A DNA stretch of 64,000 bases from Leuconostoc pseudomesenteroides KCTC 3652 (GCF_014634745.1 NZ_BMBP01000004.1:62001-126000); one strand, 5' to 3'; numbered from the stretch's first letter, positions 51,048 to 60,587 are shown. A program made the numbers and translations. The notes: generated by a model not told the origin, from the letters alone.

Positions 51048-51986
51048 ATGAAAATAAGTGTCAAAGCCATTCTCATTGGTGTGCTAGCTGCCTTCTTTTT
51101 CTCACTGACCTTTATTTTCAATGAAATTATTGCGAACAAAAACGGTTTTTGGCTATGGTCTGCGTCGCTGCGATTTTTGTGGATGTTGCCCATGATGGCT
51201 GTTATTTTAGTACCACTCGGTGGGTCATTTAAACACGTGAAGCAAGCAATCAGTCGGCAACCGGTGTCATGGTGGGTGTGGAGTCATTTTTGTTTTGTGC
51301 TGTTTTATGTCCCATTATGCTTAGCAAGCGCATATTTGCCGGGCTGGTTGGTGGCAAGCGTCTGGCAAAGCACAATTGTTTGTGGTGTTTTGACGACACC
51401 ATTGCTCAATTTAGGTGTTAAAGGGAAGACGTCAAGACCAAAAGTTCCTTTTCCGTGGCAAAGCTTGCCTTGGATGGGTTTAATTTTGGCTGGTGTGTTG
51501 ATGACGGTCATGCAATATATGGGGACAATTCATATCACTGGGCATATCTACTTAGCCTTGTTGGCAATTCTTGTTGGGGCGATTTGTTATCCTTTGGGAA
51601 ATCGTCAAGTCATGATGATAGCGCCCAAAACGAGTGGGATTGAGCGAATCTGGGGGATGTTGATTTGTACAACACCGACTTGGCTATTGCTTGCGGGGAT
51701 TAGTTTTGTTGTCAACGGCACCCCTAGCAGCAAAACAGTTATGGCAACTTTTCTGGTGGCGCTGTCTTCAGGTGTTATTGCTACGGCACTCTTTTTCCAC
51801 GCAACCTCAATGGTTTTTAAGAACATCAAATCATTAGCCAAAGTTGAAGCAACACAAGCGATGGAATTAGTTTTTTCAATCATTTTGAGCGTGATTGTTT
51901 TACATCATCCGTTCTCGTTTGGCTGGCAATTTTGGGGCGTTTTGGTGATTATTGTCGGTATTGTTGGGATTAGTTTGCGCGATTAA
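51048..51986 (+). CDS. EmrE/EamA-like multidrug or metabolite exporter
   Basis: A 312-residue inner-membrane protein with about ten helices in two repeated halves, as in the drug/metabolite transporter superfamily. Typical features are FFFSLTFIFNEIIANKNGFWLWSASLRF at the start and SLAKVEATQAMELVFSIILSVIVLHHPF near the end, resembling the multidrug-resistance efflux (PF13536-type) group. GGAGGG precedes the ATG. It is divergent from a MocR regulator, which suggests induction by a specific compound. The substrate is unknown. Confidence 0.82.
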   Translation: MKISVKAILIGVLAAFFFSLTFIFNEIIANKNGFWLWSASLRFLWMLPMMAVILVPLGGSFKHVKQAISRQPVSWWVWSHFCFVLFYVPLCLASAYLPGWLVASVWQSTIVCGVLTTPLLNLGVKGKTSRPKVPFPWQSLPWMGLILAGVLMTVMQYMGTIHITGHIYLALLAILVGAICYPLGNRQVMMIAPKTSGIERIWGMLICTTPTWLLLAGISFVVNGTPSSKTVMATFLVALSSGVIATALFFHATSMVFKNIKSLAKVEATQAMELVFSIILSVIVLHHPFSFGWQFWGVLVIIVGIVGISLRD

Positions 51987-51988
51987 AA

Positions 51989-52010
51989 AAAGTAGTCCTC
52001 TGACTACTTT
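51989..52010 (-). terminator. Terminator of aspA (minus strand)
   Basis: AGTAGTC-CTCT-GACTACT stem with flanking A/T runs; seven T on the minus strand. It can also serve the exporter gene, which ends just to the left. Confidence 0.85.
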
Positions 52011-52018
52011 GGGTTTGA

Positions 52019-53449
52019 CTATGCTTTGGCTTTGGGGGCATGCAACACGAGACCATGCTCTGGTGTTCGGGCGTTGATGACAATGTCTTCCACCTTGAAG
52101 ATATGTGCCAGTTCATCTTCACTGAAGACACCTTTATTTTCAGCGATCTGGCGTAGCGATTTGCCAGTACGTAGGGATTCTTTAGCAATTTTGGCAGCTT
52201 CTTGGTAGCCGATAATTGGTGCCATTGCGGTGGCAAAACTAGCTGACAAATCAATATCCTGTGACAAACGTGATTTGTTAATGGTGATACCATCAACCGC
52301 ATTGATACGTAGTGTATCCATTGCACGGGTCAAATGTTCAATACCGGCAATCAGACTTTTGAAGATAATGGGCTCAAAAGCGTTGAGCTCAAGCTGTCCA
52401 GCCTCCGCCGCTGCTGTAATGGTCGCGTCAAAACCGATCATTTCAAAAGCGACTTGGTTGACTACTTCTGGAATGACTGGGTTAACTTTACCAGGCATGA
52501 TGGAAGAACCGGCTTGTTTAGCCGGTAGATTGATTTCATGGAGACCAGAACGTGGACCGGAACTAATAAGTCTTAGATCATTTGACATTTTTGATAGGTT
52601 GACCGCCAGTGACTTAAGAGCACCTGATAGCGCCACAAAACTATCTAAATTAGAGGTGGCGTCAAATAAATCATGTGCCTGTGTCAAAGGCAAGTTGGTG
52701 ATACTAGCAAGGTTTGGGACGATGTGGACTTGATAGTGATAGCTGACATTGATACCTGAACCAATGGCCGAGCCGCCCATATTAAGCATATATAGCGCAT
52801 CGCGGGCGGTTGTAATCCGTAGCATATCACGTCGTAAAGGCTTTAGCCATGCATGAAAACTATTACCAAGCGTCATTGGTACGGCGTCTTGTAACTGTGT
52901 GCGACCCATTTTGTAAGTCGTAGAGAACGTGTCAGCTTTGTTGCCAAGTGCGTCAACTAGCGATTCTAATGATTCAAATAGTGGTGTCAGCAGACGAATC
53001 AAGGCAATTTTGCCAGCGCTTGGATAGGTATCGTTGGTACTTTGACCCATATTAATATGATCATTGGGATTGATGCGTTGATAGTCGCCACGAGCGCGCC
53101 CAATTTGCTCTAATGCAATGTTGGCAATGACTTCATTGACATTCATATTGGTGCTTGTACCAGCACCACCCTGAATGTCACTAATGGGAAACATACGAGA
53201 ATCAATTGGTTGCTTGAGAAGTAATTTAGTTGCGCTAACAATATGCTTGGCAATAGAACGATCTAAATTTCCTGACGTGGCATTTGTTTGGGCAGCTGCT
53301 TGCTTAATTTCCAAAAAGGCGCGAATAATTTCTGGGTGAGTGACATTATCTGAAATCGGGAAATTATTCAAAGCTCGCTGGGTATGAACACCAAAGTAGA
53401 CATCTTTGGGTAGTTCGATCTGACCAAGTGAATCTGATTCTGTACGCAT
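52019..53449 (-). CDS. aspA: Aspartate ammonia-lyase
   Basis: A 476-residue member of the aspartase/fumarase superfamily, converting aspartate to fumarate and ammonia. The signature GSSIMPGKVNPV is present, with GQSTNDTYPSAGK and the substrate segment SDIQGGAGTSTNMNVNEV. The N terminus (RTESDSLGQIELPKDVYFGVHTQRALNNFPIS) is closer to aspartases than to class II fumarases, but fumarase cannot be fully excluded. The start has an AAGGAGA site. It is a single-gene unit. Confidence 0.85.
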   Translation of the reverse strand: MRTESDSLGQIELPKDVYFGVHTQRALNNFPISDNVTHPEIIRAFLEIKQAAAQTNATSGNLDRSIAKHIVSATKLLLKQPIDSRMFPISDIQGGAGTSTNMNVNEVIANIALEQIGRARGDYQRINPNDHINMGQSTNDTYPSAGKIALIRLLTPLFESLESLVDALGNKADTFSTTYKMGRTQLQDAVPMTLGNSFHAWLKPLRRDMLRITTARDALYMLNMGGSAIGSGINVSYHYQVHIVPNLASITNLPLTQAHDLFDATSNLDSFVALSGALKSLAVNLSKMSNDLRLISSGPRSGLHEINLPAKQAGSSIMPGKVNPVIPEVVNQVAFEMIGFDATITAAAEAGQLELNAFEPIIFKSLIAGIEHLTRAMDTLRINAVDGITINKSRLSQDIDLSASFATAMAPIIGYQEAAKIAKESLRTGKSLRQIAENKGVFSEDELAHIFKVEDIVINARTPEHGLVLHAPKAKA

Positions 53450-53530
53450 GTTGGTTCTCCTTGCAGGTTATGAGAATAGTTTACCGCATAGATCGAGTAT
53501 ACCAATTATCTATGTTATGTTTTGTGACAT

Positions 53531-53556
53531 CAAAAAAAGGCCCCTCAAGGTGCCTT
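53531..53556 (-). terminator. Terminator overlapping the 3' end of rpiA (minus strand)
   Basis: AAGGCACC-TTGA-GGGGCCTT type stem read on the minus strand, followed by seven T. The stem contains the last codons and the TGA of rpiA. Confidence 0.75.
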
Positions 53557-54231
53557 AATAATTTCAACGTTATTCTCATGACCAATCACAATTTGATTGA
53601 CGACATCGGTGAACAAACCGTGTTCGACAACACCAACCATACCAATAAGTTCTTCACCCAAAGCCCTTGGGTCTTCAATGACTGGCAAATGCAAGTCAAT
53701 CAAGAAGTTTGCCGAATCGGTTCGGACAGGATTACCATTTTGGTCTAATCGCCAAGTTGGGTGGAATCCATCTGCGGTAAAGCGCTTGAACAATTGTTCA
53801 GAACCATAAGGAATGACTTCCACGGGTAAATATTGTTCGAGTTTTGGGACACGTTTGGTTTGGTCAATGACCCAGATGTTTTCACGTGAATTGAAAGCAA
53901 CAATTTTTTCCCATAAGAGAGCGGCTCCGCCACCTTTAATGGCTGAAAAGTCGTCGGCCACTTGGTCGGCACCATCAATCGTCAAATCAATTTTGTCGAC
54001 ATCATCGACATTATACATGGGAATGCCTAGCTTAGCCGCATTACGACGGGTTTTCTCGGAAGTTGGGACGCCAACAATTTTGAGATTCTCATTGGCAACA
54101 CGCTCACCCAATGCCGTGATAACGTGGGCAATGGTTGAACCAGAACCGATGCCAACCACCATATCATCTTGAACAAATTCAGCGGCACGTCGGCCAGCAA
54201 TAATCTTTTGCAAATCTTGTGTTGAACTCAT
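53545..54231 (-). CDS. rpiA: Ribose-5-phosphate isomerase A
   Basis: A 228-residue enzyme interconverting ribose 5-phosphate and ribulose 5-phosphate, linking the phosphoketolase pathway to nucleotide synthesis. The family motifs are intact: VGIGSGSTIAHVITALGE (residues about 25-42), IDGADQVADDFSAIKGGGAALLWEKIV and the C-terminal GMVGVVEHGLFTDV. The ATG overlaps the stop of the upstream acetyltransferase gene (ATGA), so the two are translationally coupled. Confidence 0.93.
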   Translation of the reverse strand: MSSTQDLQKIIAGRRAAEFVQDDMVVGIGSGSTIAHVITALGERVANENLKIVGVPTSEKTRRNAAKLGIPMYNVDDVDKIDLTIDGADQVADDFSAIKGGGAALLWEKIVAFNSRENIWVIDQTKRVPKLEQYLPVEVIPYGSEQLFKRFTADGFHPTWRLDQNGNPVRTDSANFLIDLHLPVIEDPRALGEELIGMVGVVEHGLFTDVVNQIVIGHENNVEIIKAP

Positions 54232-54509
54232 GACTTGTATTCAATCTCCTGATAAATGTCGGGATTGCGGAAAAACAAAGTGCGCGCGTACGAGCAGACG
54301 GGTTTCACTGTCTGACCATTGGTTTGTGCTTCATGGACGACAGTATCGACTAACTGGCGTGCGACGCCTTGACCACGTAGTGACGGGTCAACAATTGTCG
54401 AGTTAAGTGACAAGGTTTTGCCATCATTAATTGTGGTATAGAGCACTTCTGCAATTGTTTTGCCGTCTTTTTCCAAAAAATAACGACCATTTTCATGTTG
54501 AAAGTCCAT
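54228..54509 (-). CDS. Small GNAT-type acetyltransferase (YjdJ-like)
   Basis: A 93-residue minimal GNAT domain. The CoA-binding pyrophosphate loop RGQGVARQLVDTVV (residues about 45-58) and the central LNSTIVDPSLRG strand are present, followed by the conserved VKPVCSYARTLFFRNPDI. These short proteins are a recognised GNAT subgroup with unknown acceptors. It is the first gene of a two-gene unit with rpiA. Confidence 0.82.
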   Translation of the reverse strand: MDFQHENGRYFLEKDGKTIAEVLYTTINDGKTLSLNSTIVDPSLRGQGVARQLVDTVVHEAQTNGQTVKPVCSYARTLFFRNPDIYQEIEYKS

Positions 54510-54629
54510 AATGATTTCCTCTGTCTACATTATAACAATAGAAGAGCAGTTAAGTGACAAAAATGCTGTCTAAAATTTGACCAAAATAACGTATAATGAA
54601 ATATAAACAATTAATGAGGTATTTGAAAG

Positions 54630-55172
54630 ATGACACGTGGTTTTGAAATAGTAAGTCAATATGCTAATGCTGGTTTAAACTTGCCTAAGCGAAGCACAAC
54701 ACAAGCGGCTGGATATGATTTTGAAGCATCAGCAGACGTTACCTTGCCAAGCGTTTTGAGTAATCCTTTTTTTAAGGGACTCAACATTTTATCCCTTGGT
54801 AAACTAAAAGGTATCCGTGATGATGCCGATTTACAAGACCTTTTAAAGCCTGTTTTGGTGCCTACTGGTATTAAAGCATATATGGCTGAGGGCGAATATT
54901 TACAGCTTGTGTCACGTTCTAGCGGTCCAATCAAAAAGCGTATCATGATGCCAAATGCAATTGGCATTGTAGACGCCGACTACTATAATAATGACGCTAA
55001 CGAAGGGGAAATTTTCTTCCAGTTCATTAATTTTGGCATCAAAGATGTTCACATCAAAAAAGGTGAACGTATTGGTCAAGGCATTTTCTTACCATACTTG
55101 TTAGCTGACGGGGACGATCAAGTTGCCAAACAACAACGACAAGGCGGATTTGGGTCAACGGGTCAAAATTAA
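54630..55172 (+). CDS. dut: dUTP diphosphatase
   Basis: A 180-residue trimeric-type dUTPase, which hydrolyses dUTP to dUMP and keeps uracil out of DNA. The five motifs are visible in order: AGYDFEA, SRSSGPIKKR, NAIGIVDADYYNNDANEGEI, RIGQGIFLPY and RQGGFGSTG at the C terminus. It is some 30 residues longer than the usual 145-150 because of an insertion between motifs 1 and 2 (about residues 38-70, LSNPFFKGLNILSLGKLKGIRD). The Nudix gene begins at its stop codon (TAATG). Confidence 0.88.
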   Translation: MTRGFEIVSQYANAGLNLPKRSTTQAAGYDFEASADVTLPSVLSNPFFKGLNILSLGKLKGIRDDADLQDLLKPVLVPTGIKAYMAEGEYLQLVSRSSGPIKKRIMMPNAIGIVDADYYNNDANEGEIFFQFINFGIKDVHIKKGERIGQGIFLPYLLADGDDQVAKQQRQGGFGSTGQN

Positions 55173-55633
55173 TGGCAGATGAGGCGACAGATATTGTTTG
55201 GCGAGGGGTTGAACACGATTTTAAGTTGCGCGTGACAGGCGCCTTTTTTAACGAACAACATCAGGTGGCGGTTAATGTCGACAACGACCATCATTTTTCA
55301 GCCCTACCGGGCGGCAAAATTAAGTTTGACGAAACAAGTCAAGTTGCCATTGTTAGAGAATTTGCTGAAGAAATGGGCATTCACGTCCGACCGGTACGAT
55401 TGATTGCCATCACAGAAAATTTGTTTGTTTTTCGTGGCAAGCAGACGAATGAAATTAATTTCACTTGGCTGGTTGAGCAGGCTGATCAGACCAAGTTATT
55501 TGCTAAAGATGCGTGGGAGCAAACTGTAATATGGCGTGATACCAATGATTTAGCTGACTTTAAGCCAACAGCATTGCAGGCGGTTATACGTGAATTACCT
55601 ACTGCGCCAATCCACCTCATGAATCAAGATTAG
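55172..55633 (+). CDS. Nudix hydrolase
   Basis: A 153-residue single-domain Nudix protein with a complete box, GGKIKFDETSQVAIVREFAEEMG. The start codon shares a base with the dut stop, so it is co-translated with dUTPase, suggesting a role in cleaning up non-canonical or damaged nucleotides. The precise substrate cannot be inferred. It is followed 16 bases later by a phosphoesterase gene in the same direction. Confidence 0.85.
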   Translation: MADEATDIVWRGVEHDFKLRVTGAFFNEQHQVAVNVDNDHHFSALPGGKIKFDETSQVAIVREFAEEMGIHVRPVRLIAITENLFVFRGKQTNEINFTWLVEQADQTKLFAKDAWEQTVIWRDTNDLADFKPTALQAVIRELPTAPIHLMNQD

Positions 55634-55649
55634 GAGAGCAATTCATCAC

Positions 55650-56510
55650 ATGCAACAAAAGATAGGTGTTTTAGCAGATGTTCATGGTAATTTAACAGCT
55701 TTAGAGGCTGTGATTGCTGATGCCAAGGCGAATGGGGTGACTGAGTTTTGGTCATTAGGTGATATCACAACGTTTGGCCCTGGCACGGTAGCGAGTTACC
55801 ATTTGCTGCAACAGGAGAATACTACGGTTTTCTTACAAGGCAACTGGGAATCAACTTATTTTGAAATTGAAGCTGGCGAACCAATAGATTTTGGTAATGC
55901 TAAGGACGTTGCCTTTTTGGCTTGGATGTCACGCGAATATGCGGCATTTAATCAGTCAGAGATTGATCAAATTAGGCAGTTACCAATTAAGCGTCGTGTT
56001 GAACGCGCAGGGTTAAAAATTGACCTCATGCATAATCAGCCCAATAAGAATTATGGTGGTGATTTATCGCCCGACGCACCACAAGCCAACTTTGATAAAG
56101 TATTTCAAGGTAGTGATGCGGACATGGCAATATATGCGCATGTTCATGCTCAAATCATGCGATGTGACAACATTGTTTATGAGCCATATCGGATGCACCG
56201 TATTTTGAATACTGGGACAGTGGGACAATCGTATCAACTGACGCAACAAGGTATGATTGCACAGTATTTGTTATTGACATTAGACGATATTGTTGGCGTG
56301 GCGAGTGCTGATTTTCGACGGGTCAATTATGATACATCACTTGAAATAGCGCGTGCCCAGCAAGCTGACTGGCCATTTTCTGAGTCCTATATTCGAATGT
56401 TAAAAACAGGTCAATTTACACGTGACGCTGATAGTTTGGCGGCGGACAAACGTTTTCCAGAGTATCAAGCGCAAGCCCAGTCATTTTATCAACAGCTGAA
56501 AGGAGAATAA
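55650..56510 (+). CDS. Calcineurin-like metallophosphoesterase
   Basis: A 286-residue YfcE/MJ0936-type phosphoesterase. Metal ligands are seen in LADVHGN (D9, H11), LGDI (about D37), GNWES and the C-terminal HVHAQ, the standard order for the fold. The substrate could be a phosphodiester or a small-molecule phosphate. It lies between the dut-Nudix pair and radA, with the radA ribosome site contained in its last codons, so the four genes form one likely operon. Confidence 0.85.
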   Translation: MQQKIGVLADVHGNLTALEAVIADAKANGVTEFWSLGDITTFGPGTVASYHLLQQENTTVFLQGNWESTYFEIEAGEPIDFGNAKDVAFLAWMSREYAAFNQSEIDQIRQLPIKRRVERAGLKIDLMHNQPNKNYGGDLSPDAPQANFDKVFQGSDADMAIYAHVHAQIMRCDNIVYEPYRMHRILNTGTVGQSYQLTQQGMIAQYLLLTLDDIVGVASADFRRVNYDTSLEIARAQQADWPFSESYIRMLKTGQFTRDADSLAADKRFPEYQAQAQSFYQQLKGE

Positions 56511-56512
56511 CT

Positions 56513-57880
56513 ATCGCTAAAGTTAAAACGCAATTTATATGTACTAATTGTGGGTTTGTATCAGCTCGTTATCTTGGGCGTTGCTCGAATTGTGGTGAGT
56601 GGGGGACATTAGTTGAAGAAAAAATTCAACCAGAAACCAATGATCGCAAGAGCCGTGTCAGCCTTGATGGTCGAACGGCCAAAGTTGAAAAAATTAACGA
56701 AGTAACGTCTGAGGCGACCCCACGGGTGGCAACGCAACTAAAGGAGTTAAATCGTGTCCTTGGTGGCGGTGTCGTACCGGGATCAATGGTACTGATTGGT
56801 GGCGATCCGGGTATTGGTAAATCAACGTTATTGCTCCAAGTGTCAGGGCAATTGGAGCAAGCGGGTCGTGTTTTGTATGTAACCGGTGAGGAATCTGCGA
56901 CCCAAGTTAAGTTGCGCGCTGATCGTTTGGGCGTTGGGCATGACGAATTTTACCTTTATCCGGAAACGGATATGACGGCTATCAAAAAACAAATTGAAAG
57001 TTTACAGCCGGATTTTGTGGTGATTGATTCGGTTCAAACAATGCAAGAGCCAGATATCACGTCCGCCATTGGCTCGGTCTCACAAATTCGTGAGGTGACG
57101 GCTGATTTGCTGCAAATCGCCAAAACCAATAATATTTCCATCTTTATCGTCGGTCATGTGACCAAAGATGGTGCTATTGCGGGACCAAAAATTTTGGAAC
57201 ACATGGTAGATACGGTATTATATTTTGAAGGTGATAGTCACTACAAATACCGTATTCTACGTGCTGTCAAAAATCGTTTTGGGGCGACTAACGAATTAGG
57301 CATTTTTGAAATGCGTGATGGTGGGTTAATTGAGGTTGCTAATCCTTCTGAAATTTTCCTTGAGGAGCGCTTGGCTGGTGCAACCGGATCGGCCATTGTG
57401 GTGGCATTAGAAGGATCACGCCCAATTTTGGTTGAGCTGCAGGCCTTGGTCACACCGACTGTATTTGGGAATGCGCAACGGACCGCTGCTGGATTAGATC
57501 GTAACCGTGTGTCACTTATTATGGCTGTGCTTGAGAAACGTGCTAATTTGCTACTGCAAAATCAAGATGCCTATTTGAAGGCGGCTGGGGGCGTCAAACT
57601 TGATGAGCCAGCCATTGATTTGGCAATTGCAATTGCGATTGCGAGTTCTTACTATGATAAAGAGTCACAATCTAGTGATGTATTTATTGGTGAAATTGGT
57701 TTGACTGGTGAAGTGCGCAGTGTTGCTGATATTGAAGGGCGTTTAAAAGAAGCAAAAAAGCTTGGTTTCAAACGCGCAATTGTACCAAAAAACAATTTAA
57801 ATGGGATTACCAAGCCGCGTGATATTCAAATCGTTGGCGTCGCAACCTTGAGCGAAGCGCTTAAAATTGCGCTAGGGTAA
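56513..57880 (+). CDS. radA: DNA repair protein RadA, apparent ATC start
   Basis: A 455-residue RecA-like protein that promotes branch migration in recombinational repair. In order: a zinc finger (C10, C13, C24, C27; [18 protein letters not shown]), Walker [11 protein letters not shown] (96-105), the RadA-specific KNRFG motif, and a C-terminal Lon-like domain. The only ATG (56726) would remove the zinc finger. The frame upstream matches the normal N terminus AKVKTQF, and an AAGGAGA site lies seven to eight bases before ATC 56513. No ATG, GTG or TTG is in frame there, so ATC is the apparent start. Length then equals the family norm. Confidence 0.85.
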   Translation: MAKVKTQFICTNCGFVSARYLGRCSNCGEWGTLVEEKIQPETNDRKSRVSLDGRTAKVEKINEVTSEATPRVATQLKELNRVLGGGVVPGSMVLIGGDPGIGKSTLLLQVSGQLEQAGRVLYVTGEESATQVKLRADRLGVGHDEFYLYPETDMTAIKKQIESLQPDFVVIDSVQTMQEPDITSAIGSVSQIREVTADLLQIAKTNNISIFIVGHVTKDGAIAGPKILEHMVDTVLYFEGDSHYKYRILRAVKNRFGATNELGIFEMRDGGLIEVANPSEIFLEERLAGATGSAIVVALEGSRPILVELQALVTPTVFGNAQRTAAGLDRNRVSLIMAVLEKRANLLLQNQDAYLKAAGGVKLDEPAIDLAIAIAIASSYYDKESQSSDVFIGEIGLTGEVRSVADIEGRLKEAKKLGFKRAIVPKNNLNGITKPRDIQIVGVATLSEALKIALG

Positions 57881-57885
57881 TATTT

Positions 57886-57911
57886 AAAAAGCCAGTTTAA
57901 CTGGCTTTTTA
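57886..57911 (+). terminator. Terminator after radA
   Basis: AAAAAGCCAG-TTTA-ACTGGCTTTTT, a perfect stem with a T run. Confidence 0.88.
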
Positions 57912-58018
57912 TTTTGTCAAAAAATGAGAATGATTTCACAAAAAAATATCAAAATAGTCGTTGAAAATTCATAAAAGGGTGTAATAATGAAGTTTATGTT
58001 AAAGAAAAGAGAAGAAAT

Positions 58019-58927
58019 ATGACAAGAAAAATTGTGAATAAGGTAGTGGGAGCTTTGGTTGTTTTTCTAGCCATCTCGCCGTTATCTACAGCATTTGCTG
58101 ATAAGAGTATCAGTTATGATAATGACGTCAAGGCAAGCAAAAGTTACACAATGGATAATGGTAAACAAATAAATATTTCTGACCAAAATATTGAACATGA
58201 TGATGGTAATTCAAAAGGAGATACTTCACCGGCGATTGAGGGTAACAAGGATATTTCGTTAATTAACACAGATGATTATTTGTTGATTCCTCATACGAAT
58301 GGAAAATGGGAAAAGATAGACAAAAATGATTTGTTTAATAAGGCAGTCACGCGGGGAAATGGCAATCAAGTCTTGATGAGTTCTGCTAATGGTGGTGTTG
58401 TGGTTCCAAATAACGCGTGGGATAAAAATAAAGGACATGTCGCACTTTTGCAAGCTGAAGCGTGGAATTATGCTCAAACAATCAAATTGTATTCTGCAAT
58501 GAAGGCAGCGATTGCTTCTTCAAAACCAGTTGGTTCAGTAGTATCTGATTTGTTAGCAAAAGTTCCAGAGCTTGGCTGGTTGTTAAGCGTAATGGCAAAA
58601 ATTGATGCCAATGATTTTAACCATGTTTGTTCTGAATATCGAGATGCAGCAGACAAAGTAACGGATCGTGGATTTGGCTTAGTGACAACTAATAATCAAA
58701 ATCCTATGGCTCAGACAGTTGATCCCCATATACATGATTGGTTTTATAATGATTCCTGGGAAAGCCCTGAAAAGGCGCTCAGTGTTCCGGAGGGTTCTGA
58801 CTCCAGAACGCCAAATAATTGGCCCGGAGGACTGAATTATATTCGTCAAGATTTTTACGGTGGTTGGTCTTGTGATTATAATGTAAGTGCCAAATGGGTA
58901 GGTGTTGGTAAAGCTACTAAATATTAA
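58019..58927 (+). CDS. Secreted protein of unknown function
   Basis: A 302-residue precursor with a signal peptide (cleavage near STAFADK, about residue 28) and no anchor. The mature part starts with a polar Asp/Lys/Asn-rich region. A central helical, Ala-rich segment follows (VALLQAEAWNYAQTIKLYSAMKAAIASSKPVGSVVSDLLAKVPELGWLLSVM). The end is a Trp/Tyr-rich region with HIHDWFYNDSWESPEKAL and two cysteines (C209-ish and C290-ish) that could form a disulphide. I do not recognise a family. It is followed 14 bases later by a small membrane protein in an apparent two-gene unit. Local base composition is AT-rich. Confidence 0.7.
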   Translation: MTRKIVNKVVGALVVFLAISPLSTAFADKSISYDNDVKASKSYTMDNGKQINISDQNIEHDDGNSKGDTSPAIEGNKDISLINTDDYLLIPHTNGKWEKIDKNDLFNKAVTRGNGNQVLMSSANGGVVVPNNAWDKNKGHVALLQAEAWNYAQTIKLYSAMKAAIASSKPVGSVVSDLLAKVPELGWLLSVMAKIDANDFNHVCSEYRDAADKVTDRGFGLVTTNNQNPMAQTVDPHIHDWFYNDSWESPEKALSVPEGSDSRTPNNWPGGLNYIRQDFYGGWSCDYNVSAKWVGVGKATKY

Positions 58928-58941
58928 CGGGGAAAATAAAA

Positions 58942-59172
58942 ATGAAATATACAAAAAATTTTTTTTCAGGACGTTGGGGAATTTATTTTGCAGTCACTGT
59001 TGTGGCAATTATAGCAACATCATATTTCCATAATCTAATTTCTTTAGCAGAAGCTGCTATTTATGGTTGTGGTGGCTACCTCTTAGCTAATTCCGATCGT
59101 GAACTCAAGCAACTGAAACGCCAGCTTAAAGACAATGACGTTGCCAACAAAAACGTGACACATAATTTATAA
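58942..59172 (+). CDS. Small membrane protein paired with the secreted protein
   Basis: A 76-residue protein with one or two membrane helices (about residues 12-50) and a charged C-terminal helix (RELKQLKRQLKDNDVANKNV). A GGGGAA site precedes the ATG. The pairing of a secreted protein with a small membrane protein is the layout of toxin/immunity or secretion-partner cassettes, but nothing in the sequence proves this. No family recognised. Confidence 0.62.
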   Translation: MKYTKNFFSGRWGIYFAVTVVAIIATSYFHNLISLAEAAIYGCGGYLLANSDRELKQLKRQLKDNDVANKNVTHNL

Positions 59173-59175
59173 ATC

Positions 59176-59212
59176 AAAAAGGACTGCATCTATGGGAATG
59201 TGGTCCTTTTTG
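59176..59212. terminator. Bidirectional terminator
   Basis: AAAAAGGAC (59176-59184) pairs with GTCCTTTTT (59203-59211). It separates the secreted/membrane pair from the minus-strand YhgE-like gene. Confidence 0.7.
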
Positions 59213-59218
59213 CAACTT

Positions 59219-60457
59219 CTAAGCGACGTCGATAAGTGGGTTTTTATTCTTTTGAAATGCGACAATGATCAGATGAATTACTATTGTCACAATGCCAATG
59301 GCGAAAAGTTGAAGCCAGAGTGTTTCTGTGTGATTGCCACCGTACAAAATGTTGTAATCAGCGCGAATCGAATAAAAACAAGGTGAAATATTACTCATGG
59401 CTTTGAAAAATCCAGGTAAAATCGGACGTGGAATTAAGCCAGCACCAGACACAACTTGCGTCAGCATGAATGGCATATTGATCATGATACCCAGCTGACC
59501 TAATATCAATGAGAAAATTAAGTTGACGTTTAGGGCTGCGAACAATTCTAGTGTGTGTGAAAACCATAGTTGCCAATAGACGTTCGTGCTGAAATGAATC
59601 ATGCTCTTGCTGAGACCAACAATCAATAGAGGTGCAAACATGGCAATCATAACAATAGCGATTTCAGTGTAAACATACGACCGCCAACGACCAATTAATG
59701 GTGCAAATGATTTATATGCCATTACAATGAGCATGGCTGCAATCATTGAACCAATATAGAAAGATAGTGACATAAAGAAAGGTGCCATGCTGTGTTGCAT
59801 GCCGGTTGGCACTTTGTTGACCTTCACAATATCATATTGGTATGATTTGGCAACATTAGCGTAGGTTTGGTTAATTTTTGTAGTTGCTGCTTGCTGGGTT
59901 GCCTTGGCTTTTGCTAAAATAGCGTCCTTTTGAGTAGGATTTGCTGCAATCAAAGATTTTGTTTCGGTTTCTAATTGAGACAGGGTTGCTGCTGATAAGA
60001 CGCCTTTGCCTTGCTGAAGTAAGACATTTTTTTGTACCTTGGCACCAACTGATTTTGACACGGTTTCCATAGCAGAGACGGCAGTCGTTGGATTAGCATA
60101 GTTGATATAAAACTTTAATTTGGCTGTACTTTTGCCATCTATTTTTTTCAAATTAGCATTGAAGTTTTGGGGAACGTTAATAATCAAATAAATTTTACGA
60201 TCATTAAGTTGCGCTTTTGCTTCGGACAAACTGAGATTTTTCTTGATATGTTTAAATGGCAAAGCGTCTTCTAGTTGATGAGCGAGCTTTGTGCTATCTT
60301 TGTCTTGACTAACGACGGCGACGGGTAATTGATCAATTTTACTAGGAACCGCTTTGTAGCCAGAAAAATAAATACCGACCATTAATAATCCGTAAAATAA
60401 AACGATGATGAGTGCGCCAATCACACCCTTGTTGAGCAGAAATTTTTTGAAATTCAT
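59219..60457 (-). CDS. YhgE/Pip-like ABC-2 type membrane protein
   Basis: A 412-residue protein: one N-terminal helix (about 12-32), a long extracellular domain (about 35-220) and five or so C-terminal helices. This is the YhgE/Pip layout, related to ABC-2 permeases and phage-infection proteins. The extracellular region opens with KIDQLPVAVVSQDKDSTKLAHQLEDAL, typical of the family. ATG 60457 is preferred over 60637 since AAGGAGAG lies before it and the longer frame would run into the divergent gene. It is likely an exporter of lipophilic compounds controlled by the adjacent TetR protein. Confidence 0.8.
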   Translation of the reverse strand: MNFKKFLLNKGVIGALIIVLFYGLLMVGIYFSGYKAVPSKIDQLPVAVVSQDKDSTKLAHQLEDALPFKHIKKNLSLSEAKAQLNDRKIYLIINVPQNFNANLKKIDGKSTAKLKFYINYANPTTAVSAMETVSKSVGAKVQKNVLLQQGKGVLSAATLSQLETETKSLIAANPTQKDAILAKAKATQQAATTKINQTYANVAKSYQYDIVKVNKVPTGMQHSMAPFFMSLSFYIGSMIAAMLIVMAYKSFAPLIGRWRSYVYTEIAIVMIAMFAPLLIVGLSKSMIHFSTNVYWQLWFSHTLELFAALNVNLIFSLILGQLGIMINMPFMLTQVVSGAGLIPRPILPGFFKAMSNISPCFYSIRADYNILYGGNHTETLWLQLFAIGIVTIVIHLIIVAFQKNKNPLIDVA

Positions 60458-60508
60458 GTGGCTCTCCTTTTTATTTGCTGACAACAGAATAGCACTATTA
60501 TGTTCTGC

Positions 60509-60528
60509 ATGCAAGTGCTTGCTTGCAT
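60509..60528. promoter_or_regulatory. Candidate TetR operator
   Basis: ATGCAAG (60509-60515) and CTTGCAT (60522-60528) form a perfect inverted repeat with a 6-bp spacer in the 130-bp gap between the YhgE-like and TetR genes. Confidence 0.6.
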
Positions 60529-60587
60529 TTATGAATAACAGTCTTTTAAAATAGAAATATGATAATATAGCTAAGAAGAGGTGTGAT

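Noticed and set aside
53870-53895. A second parS-like sequence around TTCACGTGAA within rpiA.
   Set aside because: Only the central CACGTG and two flanking bases on each side agree; the outer positions of the consensus do not match and it lies in coding sequence.
57931-57990. LytTR-type repeat before the secreted protein at 58019 (CACAAAAAAA).
   Set aside because: There is one half-site-like stretch but no matching partner 20-22 bp away; A-rich sequence alone explains it.
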